A stretch of 41,395 nt of DNA from Acanthaster planci (GCF_001949145.1 NW_019091515.1:91329-132723); one strand, 5' to 3'. Positions 1 through 13,046 are shown, numbered from the stretch's first letter. Numbers and translations are program-made. The notes: generated by a model from the sequence alone, not told the origin.

Positions 1-120
1 GGTAATTTGCATTCATTCATCAATGTTGGAAATTAGAAAAGGTGTTCTGAACTTACAAAATCATATGTCAGATGTGACAGGGACACCCAAAAAATGGCCC
101 CCTAATTTCTGGAATTACCC
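1..120. mobile_element. MITE-like repeat copy, cut by window edge
   Basis: The first 120 bases match, with scattered substitutions and small indels, the right-hand half of the foldback element at 18375-18609. Both end in GGAATTACCC, and both carry the segment around GTCAGATGTGACAGGGACAC. The copy starts at base 1 of the window, so its left half, including the other inverted arm, must lie outside. It has no coding sign. This makes the 18.4-kb element a dispersed family with at least two members in this locus. Confidence 0.7.
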
Positions 121-354
121 ATATACCGGTGCATGTACAGTACATAGGAAGTTAGCATGTTTAAAAAATGAAAACACTCGTCAGTCTCTGAACTCTGAAA
201 AGTGTACATGCGCTGTTTTTTTCATGATACAGAAGGAGGATATTCATTGCTTTGTGAAGTCAGCCAAGGTAAATTTATTAATCAGCATCGATACTGCATA
301 AGTTGTGAAATGCCAGAGGTCTTTGACTCAATGCATCTTGTTGCAATAGTATTA

Positions 355-661
355 AGGCTGGTTCATACTCACTGCGGATTCACTGTGCACGCAGCGCGAA
401 GGTCTATTTTGAGGCGTCTGCAGTGTGTGAACGAAAGTGCAGTGCGTAATGAAAATGCGCGCCCTTGCACGCAGTTTGTGAAAGTAATGAATAGTGCGTA
501 CGCACCAAATGTTTGCTTATTCGGACAAAATGAAATTTTTAAAGTTTTGTCGGATACGCACACACAGCCGAGACTTGAGAAAAGATGAAAGTGCGAACGT
601 CAAATACGGCGTTCACGTTACGCGCTGCGTGTGTTCAAATGCAGCGAGAATGAACCAGCCC
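355..661. mobile_element. Foldback MITE, TTA target duplication
   Basis: The left arm begins AGGCTGGTTCATACTCACTG and the right arm, read on the opposite strand, begins GGGCTGGTTCATTCTCGCTG. The arms stay similar through a CACGCAGCGCG block. The 307-bp unit is flanked by TTA on both sides (352-354 and 662-664). A 3-bp TTA duplication is typical of PIF/Harbinger-type transposition, so a non-autonomous Harbinger-like MITE is the best guess. The interior (about 370-650) is clearly richer in CpG than the surrounding DNA. There is no transposase reading frame inside. Confidence 0.65.
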
Positions 662-879
662 TTACTGTACACATGCAGTGTATTCGCAGCAAACGTTGTA
701 CACTCTGCTGCATTGTGAATTTTTTAGTAGTCGTTTGCAGACCAAATCAAGCACTAGTACTTGAGACTCACCAAAAAAGGAAGATTTGTCTTGTCCATAA
801 TACAATCCTGCAGTTTTTCAAGTTACGTTACATGTACATGTATAATCTTCCACAGTCGCCATTAGAGTCCAACATATCC

Positions 880-1010
880 ATTGATGACATGTACCGGTAC
901 ATGTTACACACGGCACGTGCATGTACATGTAAACACACATACAAGTACATGTACTTGTACATATGTAGGATAATGACAACTGCAACTACATATATACATG
1001 TACATGTGCC
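880..1010. repeat. Cluster of TACATG / TACCGGTA palindromes
   Basis: The segment holds several overlapping copies of ACATGTAC, plus one GTACCGGTAC at about 893-902. The unit ACATGT is its own reverse complement, so the array is palindromic at every register. Similar short arrays recur through the window. Confidence 0.6.
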
Positions 1011-2236
1011 GGTAGATATCGGTTGTCATCTGTTAAGCTGAACAGAAATTTTATTTTGCATGAAATTTGCACCCTTTTTGTTTACTCTAATTTCAGTCGG
1101 CCTTCTTGATAACACTTGGCATTGGGGAGGTGTACCAGTGTGTTCATTTTCAATGCAGATTTTTTGCTCCTCAGCGACATAAACATGGCATTGGAACTGT
1201 GAGTTGGCAGGCCAACAACTTACTCTTGGATCAGCTGATTTCCTTGTGTTTACAAATTTCATGTAGTTACACATACACTGCATGATATACCAACATAGTA
1301 TATTGTACATGTACGTACACTGCATCAGTGCACACCAAAATGACCATTAGTACAAACTACGTACAAGTGCATTATGCATGTCCATTCTGGAGCTTAGAAT
1401 TTCCTCTTCTCTTCAGGCTTCCTACATGTAGCTGCATGCATCATTGTTTGTGAGAGGAACAAGAATTGTTGGAATCTTCAGATAGTACATTGTATTATTT
1501 TTTGGATGCATGTACAGTATTGTATATATGCACTATGTATTTTTTTTTATACTAACACACATGTAAGAAAATGTTGGGGCATAAGCCTTTCACAGACAGT
1601 GTCCTACAGGGACTTTGTTCTGCCGTAGCACCCCATTTTTCCAATGCACAGTTTCTGTAAGTGCTGGCGAATAGAGGGATCTCAATACGACGCTTTTAGC
1701 ATCGATCTGCGCACTTCCGCGTTTGAAAACGAGGCTGCATGTGTCAGCTTCAATTCTTAATACGCTCAGGTGATTGAAAGTAAGGAGTTAAGACACAAAA
1801 TACATAAAGGTACATGTACATGTATGTTAAATTCAGACTTTTCAGGCTGCAAATTTTTATTGAAGAGTCTTTCAGAATGACGCTACACGTGAAATCAAAA
1901 GAAAAAACAATGGCAATTTACAGCGAACTAACGTACCTGCGATGGCGGTGTATCTTGTGCAGTGAGCATGGTTTAAACTGAAGTGGTATCACACTTACGA
2001 ACCGGGCATTGCATGTACATGTACTGTGTGGACTCCACGGGCATGCTCGACGAAGTTCAACACAGAGAACCTCGGTTTCGATGCAGATATGTGCAGACGG
2101 CGCTAATGCGAAATCCATCTATTGGAGTTGCCATTGACATTGTTTGTCTGCATGTTTACATGTAGTTTCTTTATTGCCTAAAAGTGCCCTTTTGGGTGTA
2201 AGAAAAACTATTTGCCTGATTAGATTGCTGATTTAC

Positions 2237-2295
2237 AGTACATGTACATGTACTATGTGAAATGGCATAATGTACATGTACATGTACAACGTATG
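2237..2295. repeat. Short TACATG tandem runs
   Basis: Two runs of the hexamer ACATGT (about 2238-2252 and 2271-2288) are separated by about 20 bases of unique sequence. This is simple palindromic repeat with no coding sign. Confidence 0.6.
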
Positions 2296-3412
2296 CTTGT
2301 ACAATACAAGTATGTGCATGTCTGTTTTGCTGATGGCTACTATACGGTACATTGTACATTATATTGTACGGTACGTGTATACTCCATTTTCATGTATTTG
2401 CCTTGTGCATGTTGTGATGCAGTGCCAAGTGCATGTAAGCATTATTAACTGTGCATTTTCCTTGATGGTTTGTGGAACCAGATCTTGCACTCAGAGTGGG
2501 CACTGTTCTTATGACCCTTTTGTCTGATAGTTTCAACCAATTGACATGTAATGCCAGCTTCCTACATTATCAACATTATTGTGCATGATATTAAGCACAA
2601 CTATTAGAATAATATACCACTTTTAGAAAGCTTGCAAGTGGGTCGCTATCACAAATGAAAGTGCCAAACTTCAATCAGACAGTACTTTGGAAAGTCCCGG
2701 TAAACATGAACAATGTATTAAGTGCACTGTCAAGCTTGAGGTTTACACGTATTGGTATCGGTCACGCCTCCATGAATCGATAGGGATTTACATTTCCACT
2801 GCACAATGCCATTTCCTTGAACTGTATCATAAACCTACATGTAGGAGTTTGGAAGGTTCGGAATGGTTTCTAGCAAAAAATACCCCGACAGTTAGAATTA
2901 CATTTCTTTGGGAGTTGAGACTCATGTAATGCACAAGTTTGTCAGTCTTGTAGACCCCTAAGTTCATCAACTGAAAAATTGTATTCGTTGACTGCACGCA
3001 GAGGTGAGGGATCCCTACCCGACATTTGTAGTTAGTTGAGAAGAACCTGCTGTGCTCAGGTTTTGTGTACAGCGGCCCCCCTACCAGCATGTGTTCACAG
3101 TGGGTCTGGGGACAGGGGGGGGTAGATATTGATGATTGAACTGTTGCCCCTGCGGTTTGTTACAATGGGACATTGTGCCTGCCCGGCACGCAAGGTTGTT
3201 GGCACAAAACCTGTCAATCACCCCTAAACAATGTGATAAATGCCCATGACTAGTCCAGACCATAGGCTTGTTGACATCATTCATGAATTAACTACCGGTA
3301 CACCATAGTAAGCACCTGCACTGTTCATGAACCCCTGTACGTGCATGAACGTCTGAAGTTGAGATCGGACCAGAGATACCCCGTGTGGAAAAAAATAATG
3401 AAATTTAATGTT

Positions 3413-3713
3413 ACTGCGAGTAAGTCTGGTCTGAGCCAATTTGGCTCATCAGGCCGGTGTTTATCTCCAGTTTCCTTGGCATGAAACTACTGAGAATATT
3501 TCTATTCCCCCCTGAATGGGATGCCAGTCCATCGCAGGTTGCTTCCCCAGCTAATGCTGGTACCCATTTATACTCCTTGGTGGAGAGAGGAAAGCAGGGG
3601 TGAAGTAGCTTGCCAAGGGCCACAACATACTGCCAGCAACTAAATTCGAACCGTAAACCCTGTGATGGGAAGCCACAGACCCTAGCCCCTGGCCACATGC
3701 CCCCTTTTGTCAA
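3413..3713 (-). mobile_element. tRNA-derived SINE
   Basis: On the minus strand the element starts with a tRNA-like head. An A-box-like TGGCCAGGGGCTAG lies at 3682-3695, and a B box GGTTCGAATTT at 3642-3652 is close to the polymerase III consensus GGTTCGANTCC. Downstream come a central region containing CCTGCGATGGACTGGCATCC and a 3' part with CCAAGGAAACTGGAGATAA. Intact spacing of A and B boxes plus a conserved body is the classical tRNA-SINE layout. The central block resembles the shared central domain of the MetaSINE group as I recall it, but that subfamily call is inference. No clear target-site duplication was identified. The copy is diverged, so it is unlikely to be active. Confidence 0.8.
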
Positions 3714-4157
3714 ATGAACCCTCAGAAAATGAAGTGTACCAACTGGTGCACTCTTTCAGTAATTGAACATTGCAGGGTGATGGCAAAATATTTGAATATA
3801 AAACTAACTATAAAGACAATGAAAAACACACCATAATTCAGCGAAACAAAGAGCCTCAAAATGTGTTCATTGTTCACTTCATCATGGGCATGTACCGGTA
3901 CGCTTGCAGGATATGCTCGAAAGTCAGCCAAGATTGGCAAAGGAGTGACCACGCTAGTTTTTTTTTTTGGCAAACGCAGACAAGAAGTAAACATGACCTA
4001 AATTCCACACCAGGCACAGGTTAGGCATTGTAGTGGGGCTGTTAGTGGCAGACAATGGGCAAATAGTTCTGAAGATTAAAAAATCGTTCAGTCATGGAAC
4101 TGATTGCTACACCCACAACTTTATGAACCCACACTTGCATAGCGTACTGTTGGCCTA

Positions 4158-4325
4158 CATGTACAGTGTACATGCACATGCAGGAGTACAGTGGGTGTAC
4201 ATTGTACATGTACATACTTTGCTGTCAGTGAATTATTTGTAGGCAGTAACAAAGGTTATAGAGTAACACCTGTACATGTACAGTACTATTCACATGTACA
4301 GTACACAGTACATGAACATGTACAC
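4158..4325. repeat. Cluster of ACATGTAC palindromes
   Basis: This 170-bp stretch holds many partly degenerate copies of TACATGTAC and GTACAGTAC. It is AT-rich simple repeat without reading-frame constraint. Confidence 0.55.
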
Positions 4326-5728
4326 TGTAAAAGTTCCTATACAAAATTGTTCATACTGTTTCAGATTGTGAAATGAGACACAAAAAGTGAGCAGACATTA
4401 TCAGCTCTGAATCTCCTGTATATGTACATGTAAGGTCACAGAAAATTTCACGTGCGTGCACACATTAATATAATAATGTATTCATGTACTGCACTGTTAA
4501 ATTCTTATGTGTACACATACATACATGTGTATATGCCTGAAATAGGCCTACGGGAATATACTGATGGCATCACAGTTGTTACATGTATATCCCTTTTCCT
4601 ATGGAGCTTTCAATGGTGGTCAGTTTGATTGCCTTTTAACAGGAGAAAGAGCTCGCTAAATTTGTCAGGATGTCCGTCATTCCTTTTTGAAATAACAGAG
4701 ATAAAGGCTCACAATTTATTATTAAAACTGCAGTAATCGTTACAGCAGTGCTATTTGTCCCTTTTTAAATTCATGGTAAGCAGTTACCGTATGTACCACT
4801 GCATGTACGGTAACATGCATATGTATATAAGCAGAGTTTGTCCATTGTCACTAGTGTTTTCCTAAGTTTTTCACCTCCCCCTTATGTCAAAAATACATAT
4901 ACAGTACATGTATACATACATGTACATGTAGGTACAACTTTTGTTGACCCTACTTTAACTTTGACCTTTGCTGCCAATTCTGCATGGTCAGTCATGATGA
5001 CACTGTGACATGAGCCTACATGTACCTTGTCAAATCATGTGACTGCACAGTCCAGTAGGACTACATGCATGGAGCAGCAACAGGGATTTGTGGACCAGCA
5101 TCAGGGATTTGTGGATAGAGGTTGTGGATAGAGATCAGCAGGTATTAAACTTTCTTAATTTGACGTCAACAGGTACAATCTCGACTGTACCCCTGCCCCC
5201 ATCTAAATCCATCTGGCCCAAACTGTCCAGCTCTTGACTCACTCTGTTGTTGCTTCTCTTGAAATCATTTCTTTTTGAGAAGCTACAATCCCCTGAACTG
5301 TACCGGTACCTCACTTTCCTGTGTTGAAAGTGTTGATTACCCACATCCTCACAATTTCTCTTCCACTTTCAGAGAGCGTTAATTTTTCTTCTTTGTGTCC
5401 AAGCATAACGGAGGCTCATCCGGTGTTGGTAGTGTTACGCTGTACAACAGAGTTTGATTGCCATGATTTAAGCAAACTTTTTGAAAGTTTCTTAAAGTAT
5501 CGGTACAGTGTACATGAAGAAGGGACCTCTGTAGGCTTCCGTGCCAAGTTTATCAGAAATTGGTTGGTCTTCTGTTCTGGAGGCAGGAAGTTTTGTCTGG
5601 GATCAGGAACCCAAGTGCCGCATATCCTTCCCGCAAAATGCTTTATATTTCCACGAGGTTCTTCCGTCCTTTGCCCAAAATATTCAAGTCATCAGTTGTC
5701 ATCAGTCCGGCGAAGTCAAGGACACTGA

Positions 5729-5788
5729 CCTCGGAGACTGTTTGTGGAAGAACCGGCACATCAGAGACCATTTGTGGAGGTACCGGTG
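5729..5788. repeat. Two tandem 30-bp units
   Basis: Units 5729-5758 and 5759-5788 are both of the form CNTCNGAGACNNTTTGTGGA followed by a CCGG. Thirty bases is a multiple of three. Read on the minus strand, the two units encode similar decapeptides (VPPQMVSDVP and VLPQTVSEVS) within an 81-codon open stretch at 5643-5888. That could be a remnant of a protein-coding repeat, but no family is recognised and no flanking splice sites are convincing. Confidence 0.45.
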
Positions 5789-6887
5789 CGTAGGTGAACG
5801 GGAAAAGGCTGCGGTCATGGGTTACCCGCACATATGATCCCCACATCATGGTCAGACTTACATGTACCATATCATGTATGGTACACACATGCTGGAATTC
5901 ACTTTAAAAACTGGTTCCCACTTCCGCCTTCCACGAATCAAGAGTATGATTGAAAGGAATGGGAACCGGTGAAGGCAAAACATATCTTTGCTGTAATTTG
6001 TGAATGTGCATGGGTAAATATCATGTGAGAACCAGGCGTTTGTAGCTTTAGCATCCCTTCATTTAAATCATTTAGCATCTTCTCCAGTTAATTGTGCAAG
6101 GGGCCACACCATGTAAGCAGGATGTCAACATGTAATTGCATCTCTTACCAGAATGAAAATCATTAAGAGCACCATTGAACATTCCAGTTAACTCTCAATT
6201 CAAAAGTCACCAACTTTGTTTCAGTTTCAAATCATAAAGACAAGCAGCAAATACATTTCCCAGGATTACTCTTTCCACCCCTTTTTAAAATGTTGCCAAA
6301 GCATTGTTGAACTCTGAAGAAGAGGATTTTGTTTTTTAGTTATTTTTTGAAATTGATTTGAATAAAGCCAGTTCATTTTCGATTTGACTTCACCGATTTG
6401 TCTGGAGATTACATGTACCATATTACTACTGCTCTGGAGTGAATATTTAACTTCAGTCTTCCATGCTTTCCATATATATAGAAGGGACTGTATCAGGAGA
6501 AACAAAACTTGAAAATTAAATTTTGGTAGTTTGGCTGTGAGAAACAAATTTCCTCATTTGAACAGCCCCCTTCCCCCCATTTCTCAGATATTTCCCCTCA
6601 ATTACCACACCCCCGAGTGAATTAATGTTTTGTGTTTACCCCAGTATCAGATTCCTTCTTCGCTGTTTCAATTTAACAATGTGATGACATCTCAAGGTGT
6701 TTTTCCTTTTTTCGACTCGCGGGTAAGATGCCGTGCTGCAATCTATGCATCAGCAGGTACGCGTCCGTGAAAGAATTTCAAGCTCGTTAAAATAGTTCTC
6801 TCGGTCTGATTTCACGTCATCTTGACTGGGATGCTCACCACTGACATTTCGACTTGTCACCAGCTAGATCACAAATTCACAGATACA

Positions 6888-7236
6888 GCCTCAGTCCTCT
6901 AAAATCCTCCAATACCGGAACTTCTTGCCTATGTTCTGTGGAGGCGTGCTCACTGCCTCAGTCCTTTAAAATCCTCCAGCAATTCCCCTCATCATATATT
7001 GAGGCAGCGTGAATGGTATCTGTAAGCAGTATGGAGGATGTCACATACTGTATGTAGTGTGGGCATGAATTTATGCCTAGCTGAACATAAACAACTCAAG
7101 GTCTAACCCTTTCTCTATGGTCTAACCCACAACCTTGAGACAATGCTTGCTATGCAGTCAGTAATGCAATTTGTCCGAGCAGCCGCAATCCTCTGAAATC
7201 CTCCCTAACCGCCCAGAGGATTTTGAAGGATTGAGG
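6888..7236. repeat. Dispersed 23-bp repeat with inverted copy
   Basis: The unit GCCTCAGTCCTCTAAAATCC plus TCC occurs at 6888-6910. It recurs with small changes at 6955-6977 and 7182-7204, and in inverted orientation at 7216-7236. The last two form a short hairpin with a loop of about 11 bases. This may be a decayed foldback element. Confidence 0.45.
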
Positions 7237-8939
7237 ATGATTAGGGTTAAGGGGGGCTCATTTTGCTGAACTGTGAAGTCAAAAATTAATACACAAGTTA
7301 AAAATGATATTTTTAATGTTACATGTACCATGTACAATGTATCACTTCTTAGTATCAGTCGAGATAGACCTGGATATTGTTTCATTTTGCCTGCGGATAC
7401 ACATACATCCAATTAATAACCCATTGATCCCTGTGTTGAGTTAACTGCTTTGTCCATGGTGTGTACAACTACATGCACTGTAAAATGTAAAGTATTTCTC
7501 CATTTACTGCAAATTTGAGGGCTGTGCATTCTGCACATGTACGTACATGTACATACATGTATATGTACAGCGCTTAGTCTTTTTCCCTCAGCATTTTTTC
7601 GTGGGAAAAAAAACCTTCTGTAGTTGGTCATTTAAAGGGGGGGGGAGCCTCGAGGATCTTCAAATTGCTGAAAATATTGGCAGTCATCAGCTCGTCCAAT
7701 GAAGCATAAAAAAGATGCCACTTTTTCTTTTTGTCCTCAGCCCCTTGACACATTAGGATTTTATTCAGGTTGCAGGCCAACATTAAAATAGACCCAGTAT
7801 TCCCTGCCGGACCAAATCTGGATTTTGCCTGAGCATTTTGTGGCAATCAGACTAGATGGTTTGTCAAAAACAGGATAGAAAGCTACCAGCAAGACTGCCA
7901 GATGGAGTCTTGCAGTGGAGTGTTAAAATGGGCTTAACAAAGTGGGTCTTTTTGTTTGTGGGCGGTTGATCATCTCTGGATAGAAGTATCTTCATATTGA
8001 AAAGAAAATGAAAGATGCGCTTTAGTTTGATGCGTTTAACACCTGAGAAACTTGGATTTATCCTGATGTTTTGAATAGAGACTGCCATGTATTTTATCAC
8101 TGTTGTTTAGATACGTGTACATGTGGTAGCTTATTTACTGGTCTGCAGCCGAACTGTGCAAATACGGTACGTTACATTGAGTAACCGGTAAAACACAGCA
8201 CATTGCAATGTACATGTACATGTGTTCTACCTCCCACATGTATGTATAATCCTGTACAGTATACCAGTATGTACATGTGTACGTGCATGTGCTCCTAGGT
8301 TTCTTTTTTTATTTCCCTCAGGACGGACATCTGGTCGAGCATTTCAGCTTTCAGGCGACTCACTCATCACTGTCAGGCATACATGTATTCTCACAAATTG
8401 AGTTCAGCAAGCCATATTAGATTCCCAGAACAAATTGGCGGGGGAAGAAATTGATCAGTGTTCTGCCATAGAACCTCTTTCTAATGGTGTTGCGAAGTAG
8501 TGAAAAAGCACTTATTGTGTAGACCCTCACCGGTAACTGAACAGTACTTGTTGACATTTCCAGATTTTGCGTGGGGGGAATAGCGTCCTAGCTACATGTA
8601 CAGGTATTTTTTCGTCCATAAAAGAACAATCCCCTCCCCCAAAGGAAGGTGCTCGTCCAAGTGTGGGTACCTTTTACATTTCAAAATATTGAAATGGTTT
8701 CGTACGTGTACGTATGTCCTTTGCATCCTCCCTTGATATATGGTTCTGTGGTACCGGTATTTGTTGAAAAGTTTCTGCAGTGGTCATTGATACAGGTACA
8801 TGTACATGTAACAAGTTTTACCATGGTGGCAAAAGGGCATTATTCTACCTGTACGTGAACTGTATGCGACTGTACATGTATGTGCAAAGTGTTAGGCAGA
8901 AGTGAAGTCTATCACAAGTTACATGCAGTCACACCCTTT

Positions 8940-9400
8940 TTAGTTTTAAGTGCATGTACCGGTACATGTACAATGTACATCATGTCTATACACATGTACT
9001 GGTACACTGTACATGTACATTGATACTGAATTGATGTACATGTAAGCGTGTATTATGCAGTTGCTACATGTACATGTATGAAATTGTTTGTCTCACAGTA
9101 CATGTACATATATGAGTAAAGGCTTACATGAACCAGTATTCATGTACATGTACATTGTGCGCGTACATGTCTATGCATGATTTGACTTCCTATAATTAAC
9201 TACAGTACACGTACATGTACATGTACATGTATGCCAATAGCATTTTGGGTGTGTACATGTTAACCTAGGTATTGGTACACATGTACGCAAATGTCACGTA
9301 ACACGTGTGTGGTCCCTACAAGTATGGTACAAGAATGTATGCACAGGGCATGTACAGTACTATACTGGTACATGTACATGTGTTTCACGCAATATCATGT
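8940..9400. repeat. Dense TACATG palindromic repeat region
   Basis: This is the densest palindromic repeat stretch in the window. It includes an uninterrupted run of ACATGT units at 9211-9233, GTACCGGTAC near 8957 and many isolated ACATGTACAT copies. No gene is seen. Confidence 0.65.
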
Positions 9401-11599
9401 TCCAGTGTTGAACACATTAGAGTTGAGCCAACATCCATAGCCAGGTGTCTTGAACAGGAAAGGGATCATTTGCTCACGATTAGATTATTTTCAAACTCAA
9501 AGCCCTGGACAATATATGCCAGCTGTGGATTATCTTGCGAGGTTTAATTAAGTTTGCGTGCAAGTCATGTGGATCGAAGGTTTTGACCATCACAAATATG
9601 ATGTGACAGACAAGCCATTTGTTTATTCTGCATTGTGGAAGGCTCAGTTAACAGCTGAGAGAAATTAAGACACTGATGTCAATATACATGTACATGTAAA
9701 CCGTGGACTGTGGCCAAATTCCATGAGAATGCTAAGCACTTGTACAAACTATTGGTTGGTATATGCAACAGTGAGTTTTAACCAGTAAGTAACAGTGTAC
9801 CAAAATACATGTACATGTACGTACATGTACAATGTAGCAGTGTTCCATCTACATGTATCACCAGGTTGCCACATGTAAATCAGTGAGTTGTTCTTTATCT
9901 GTGAGTGTGGTCTTACCAATTACCTATATGTTCTTCTGATCACATAATAATTACATACATGTAGTGCTTTTTAATGTTGATTTTTTTTGTCTTTCCTGGC
10001 TCTTTTTGTGGTTGTTTTTACTTTCTATGTGGAAATATTTTAGTGGTCTGTTTTGTTTTCCTCTTTTGATGTTAACAGTTTTAATATCCAGTTTTTATCA
10101 TTTTTACTATGCCCCACTTGCAGTATTTTTTGACAATACACTGTATGTTTATTTGTTATCAATAAGATGTGACTCGTACAAGTGCACTTCAACCTTTGGC
10201 TTGCCATTCTGTACTAGACAATTTGATTTGATAATAATAAACTGATAATAGTAATAAATCAATGGTTTTGGAATGTTGCAACCAAATATCATTTTGAAAT
10301 GGAAATGCTGGTAGATGAGCCTCAGTGAGTCCTCAATCCTATACAGTAAAGATCCTGTTAATCTCAAATTTCCTTTGAGCTCCACCAGATATTAAGATGG
10401 AGGATGATTCTCTTCACACCGTAGAACATGTACATGTGTTCATGTACAATACTCACATGTACATGTACTTCCCAGCCTTGAGAGTTTGTTGACATGAAGC
10501 TTATTGAGTTCAAGTTTGCTGTTCCAGTGTAACTGAAGATGTGCACATGTACATGTACCGGTACCCGAGAGTGGCAGAGTTGGAGTATTCATAGAGTCTG
10601 TGCACAAGTGCTTCAGGGCTTCCAGGGAACTTAATTTACATTTCAAGATTAGTTTTTTTTCCCCCCAATTTTTTTTTTCCAACTCTATCCCTATTATTAA
10701 CCGACTCATGATGCAATGCTATGTTGATTTGTTTGGCTTGTATTTGCTGGTATTGTACATGTACATATGTACGTACTTGTAGCTTTAATCATAGAGCAAG
10801 GTTGATGAGGCAGATGGCCCCCCTCCCTCTGAGATGCCCAGTCTCCTCACGGAACATCCTCAGCTTCCCCGCCCTCCCAGTGGTACAGTCCGAGTGAGTC
10901 CAACCGGAGACCGGGCATAGCATTACATAGCGCAGGGGTCCTCTGGCCGGCATGCATTGCCAGTGACTGTACCATTGTTCATATATGGGCATGGCAGCGT
11001 GGGTACAGACGGTCCGCCCCGCTTTCCATTTTTCCCCTGACAGCTGGAGTCGTCCCACCGTCAAGTCAGGCTGGTTTTTGGCTGTCATTCTACCCCAGTA
11101 AGGAATTACCTTGTGATCTTCTCCATCCTGAGATTTTTTTTTCTTCTGTACAAACTGTTTGGGTCGCAAGAAAGCTCAGTTTACAAACTCCACATTGAGC
11201 TCAGCAGGAATGTCAACTACGTCTTTGCCTGGGTTCACCATTCCAAGTGTCTTGGAATTTTAACACACCGCACCAGTGACTTTATTGCAAATGGTATCTG
11301 CTTAGAAGAGGTGTGTCAGTCCCTGGTAGTGGAATATTTTCACGTAGTTTGGGTACAGCTGTGAGTCTTTTGGGAGAAGAAACGGTGAGTCGAATCATCA
11401 CTCTGAAACTGTAACCATGGAGACCGAAAACTGTCAAAAAAGTTTGGTTTTGTGTACAGAAAGAGTGTACATCCCGGGTTTTCACTTCACTTGGGTTGAA
11501 GGGCAAATAACTTTGGTAGGCCAACAGCAAATGAATTAGGGAACCTTGTTGACGGTTGACCTCATCAAACACCTTGCCGTTAGTTTGTACTTGTATGGA

Positions 11600-11857
11600 T
11601 TTCTGAACAAAACAACTTTTGTCAGTCAAACAGCGAATGAATTATAGAAAGTTACAGTTTGACAAGTTGACACCAACATCACCAAATTCATTTCACTTTA
11701 CTTTTGCTTAACAAAAATGTAAAGTACAGTTTACATGTGCATCGTACCTACATGTACAGTATATGATCTGACACTTGGAAAGGGAAACTCATCTGTTGTT
11801 ATCTGTTTAAATTAATATTTGTATATTTCATGGATATCATGCGTTGAGAAAGACGAT
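11600..11857. repeat. Diverged direct repeat, copy 1
   Basis: This roughly 260-bp segment matches 12605-12860 in the same orientation. Shared landmarks in order are TTCNGAACAAAAC, AGTTACA..TTGACAAGTTG, TTTCACTTTACTTTTGCTTA, TATGATCTGA and CATG..TTGAGAAA. Many substitutions and indels separate the copies, so the duplication is old. No coding frame is preserved. Confidence 0.6.
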
Positions 11858-12604
11858 GTCAGATTTGAGCCAGATAGTACATGTGTGTTTAATAAAATGA
11901 AATGTGGGTTGTTTATTTTGTCAGTTTTGTTTGCTGTCACGGAGCAGCGTTGCTCTTTTCCTTGTACATAGATCTGTAATTGTATTGATAATTTATTTTG
12001 TGATGTCGTTTGTTTGAATTGGTAATAGAAAATACCAGTAATTTATAGGGACAACACTTGATGCCCCTGTGCACAAACCTGTGAGACTTGTAAAAAAAAA
12101 CTGCTTTCTAAGTAAATGCTTGGGAAGTTTCCCAGCTAAAATTTCACTTGTTAGGACATGTTTTCACTTCCTGATGGCTGTTATAACATTTTTTTAAAGG
12201 GAAAACTAGTGTTGTCCGTATATATTCTCTGTCCGAAAGGAATACCCTCCAATGTGACGTCATATGCATGTTGCATAAGGTGTATTGGAGCTCTGTTGAG
12301 TGTATTGATTGATCCATGTAGGCCTAAATGTATTAGTGTTGTAGGTTTCTTTGAGGTGTTTTGTGATTTCAAGCCTGACTCGCTTTCAATATCATAACTG
12401 GATAAACTGTACAATCCCTAACTGTCCCAAATTTTCCGATTTTCAGTATGATTTTACTTTTACGTACACCCTAGGGGGTTAGGGTTTTGTTAATGAAGTT
12501 AATCAGTGAATTTTTGGATTGTAAATAAACGTGTATATACGTGTACATGTAATTTTAATACTAGATACTTGCTAAGTTTGTTTACTGACAGTAAATTTAA
12601 TGAA

Positions 12605-12860
12605 TTTCAGAACAAAACTTTTTTCAGTCAAACTGCAACTGAATTACAGAAAGTTACACGTTGACAAGTTGGCACTATCATATTAAAAGTTATTTCACTT
12701 TACTTTTGCTTAAGAACAGTTTACCACGTACCGTACCTTTATGATCTGATACTTAGAAAAGGAAACTTATTTTTGGTTATCTTACTGGTTTGACATTTTG
12801 AAATTTCCAGGATCATGTGTTGAGAATGAAATTTCCAGGATCATGTGTTGAGAAAAAGGA
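12605..12860. repeat. Diverged direct repeat, copy 2
   Basis: This is the second copy of the repeat at 11600-11857, about 1 kb downstream. It carries an internal duplication absent from copy 1: a 28-bp unit (GAAATTTCCAGGATCATGTG and following TTGAGAAT) at 12800-12827 and again at 12828-12854, nearly identical. The local tandem duplication therefore happened after the two large copies separated. Confidence 0.6.
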
Positions 12861-12897
12861 TATGAACCTCAGTCACAGAGACAAGTTTACCTGTATT

Positions 12898-13046
12898 CCA
12901 AGGCCTGTTTATTTCACATGGATCCGGATCTCAATTTGCAATCAGTCATTGGTTAACTGACAAGGGAACCTGCCTAAATGGCTGGAGGGACCGGCATTGG
13001 GGCCACTCATCAAGATCCAGCTCCATGTGAACCAAACAGGCCTTCC
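12898..13046. mobile_element. Short foldback element
   Basis: The left arm 12898-12933 (containing AAGGCCTGTTT and CACATGGATCC) pairs with 13010-13046 read on the other strand (AAGGCCTGTTTGGTTCACATGGAGC). The arms are about 36 bp and the total 149 bp. It has no coding content and could fold into a long hairpin if transcribed. Confidence 0.55.

Noticed and set aside
3630-3713. Functional tRNA gene on the minus strand
   Set aside because: A and B boxes exist, but the sequence does not fold into a cloverleaf with a clear acceptor stem, and it continues into a SINE body.
10789-11169. 126-codon open frame on the minus strand
   Set aside because: No recognised domain, and overlapping open frames on the plus strand show it is a by-product of GC-rich composition; kept only as a composition observation.
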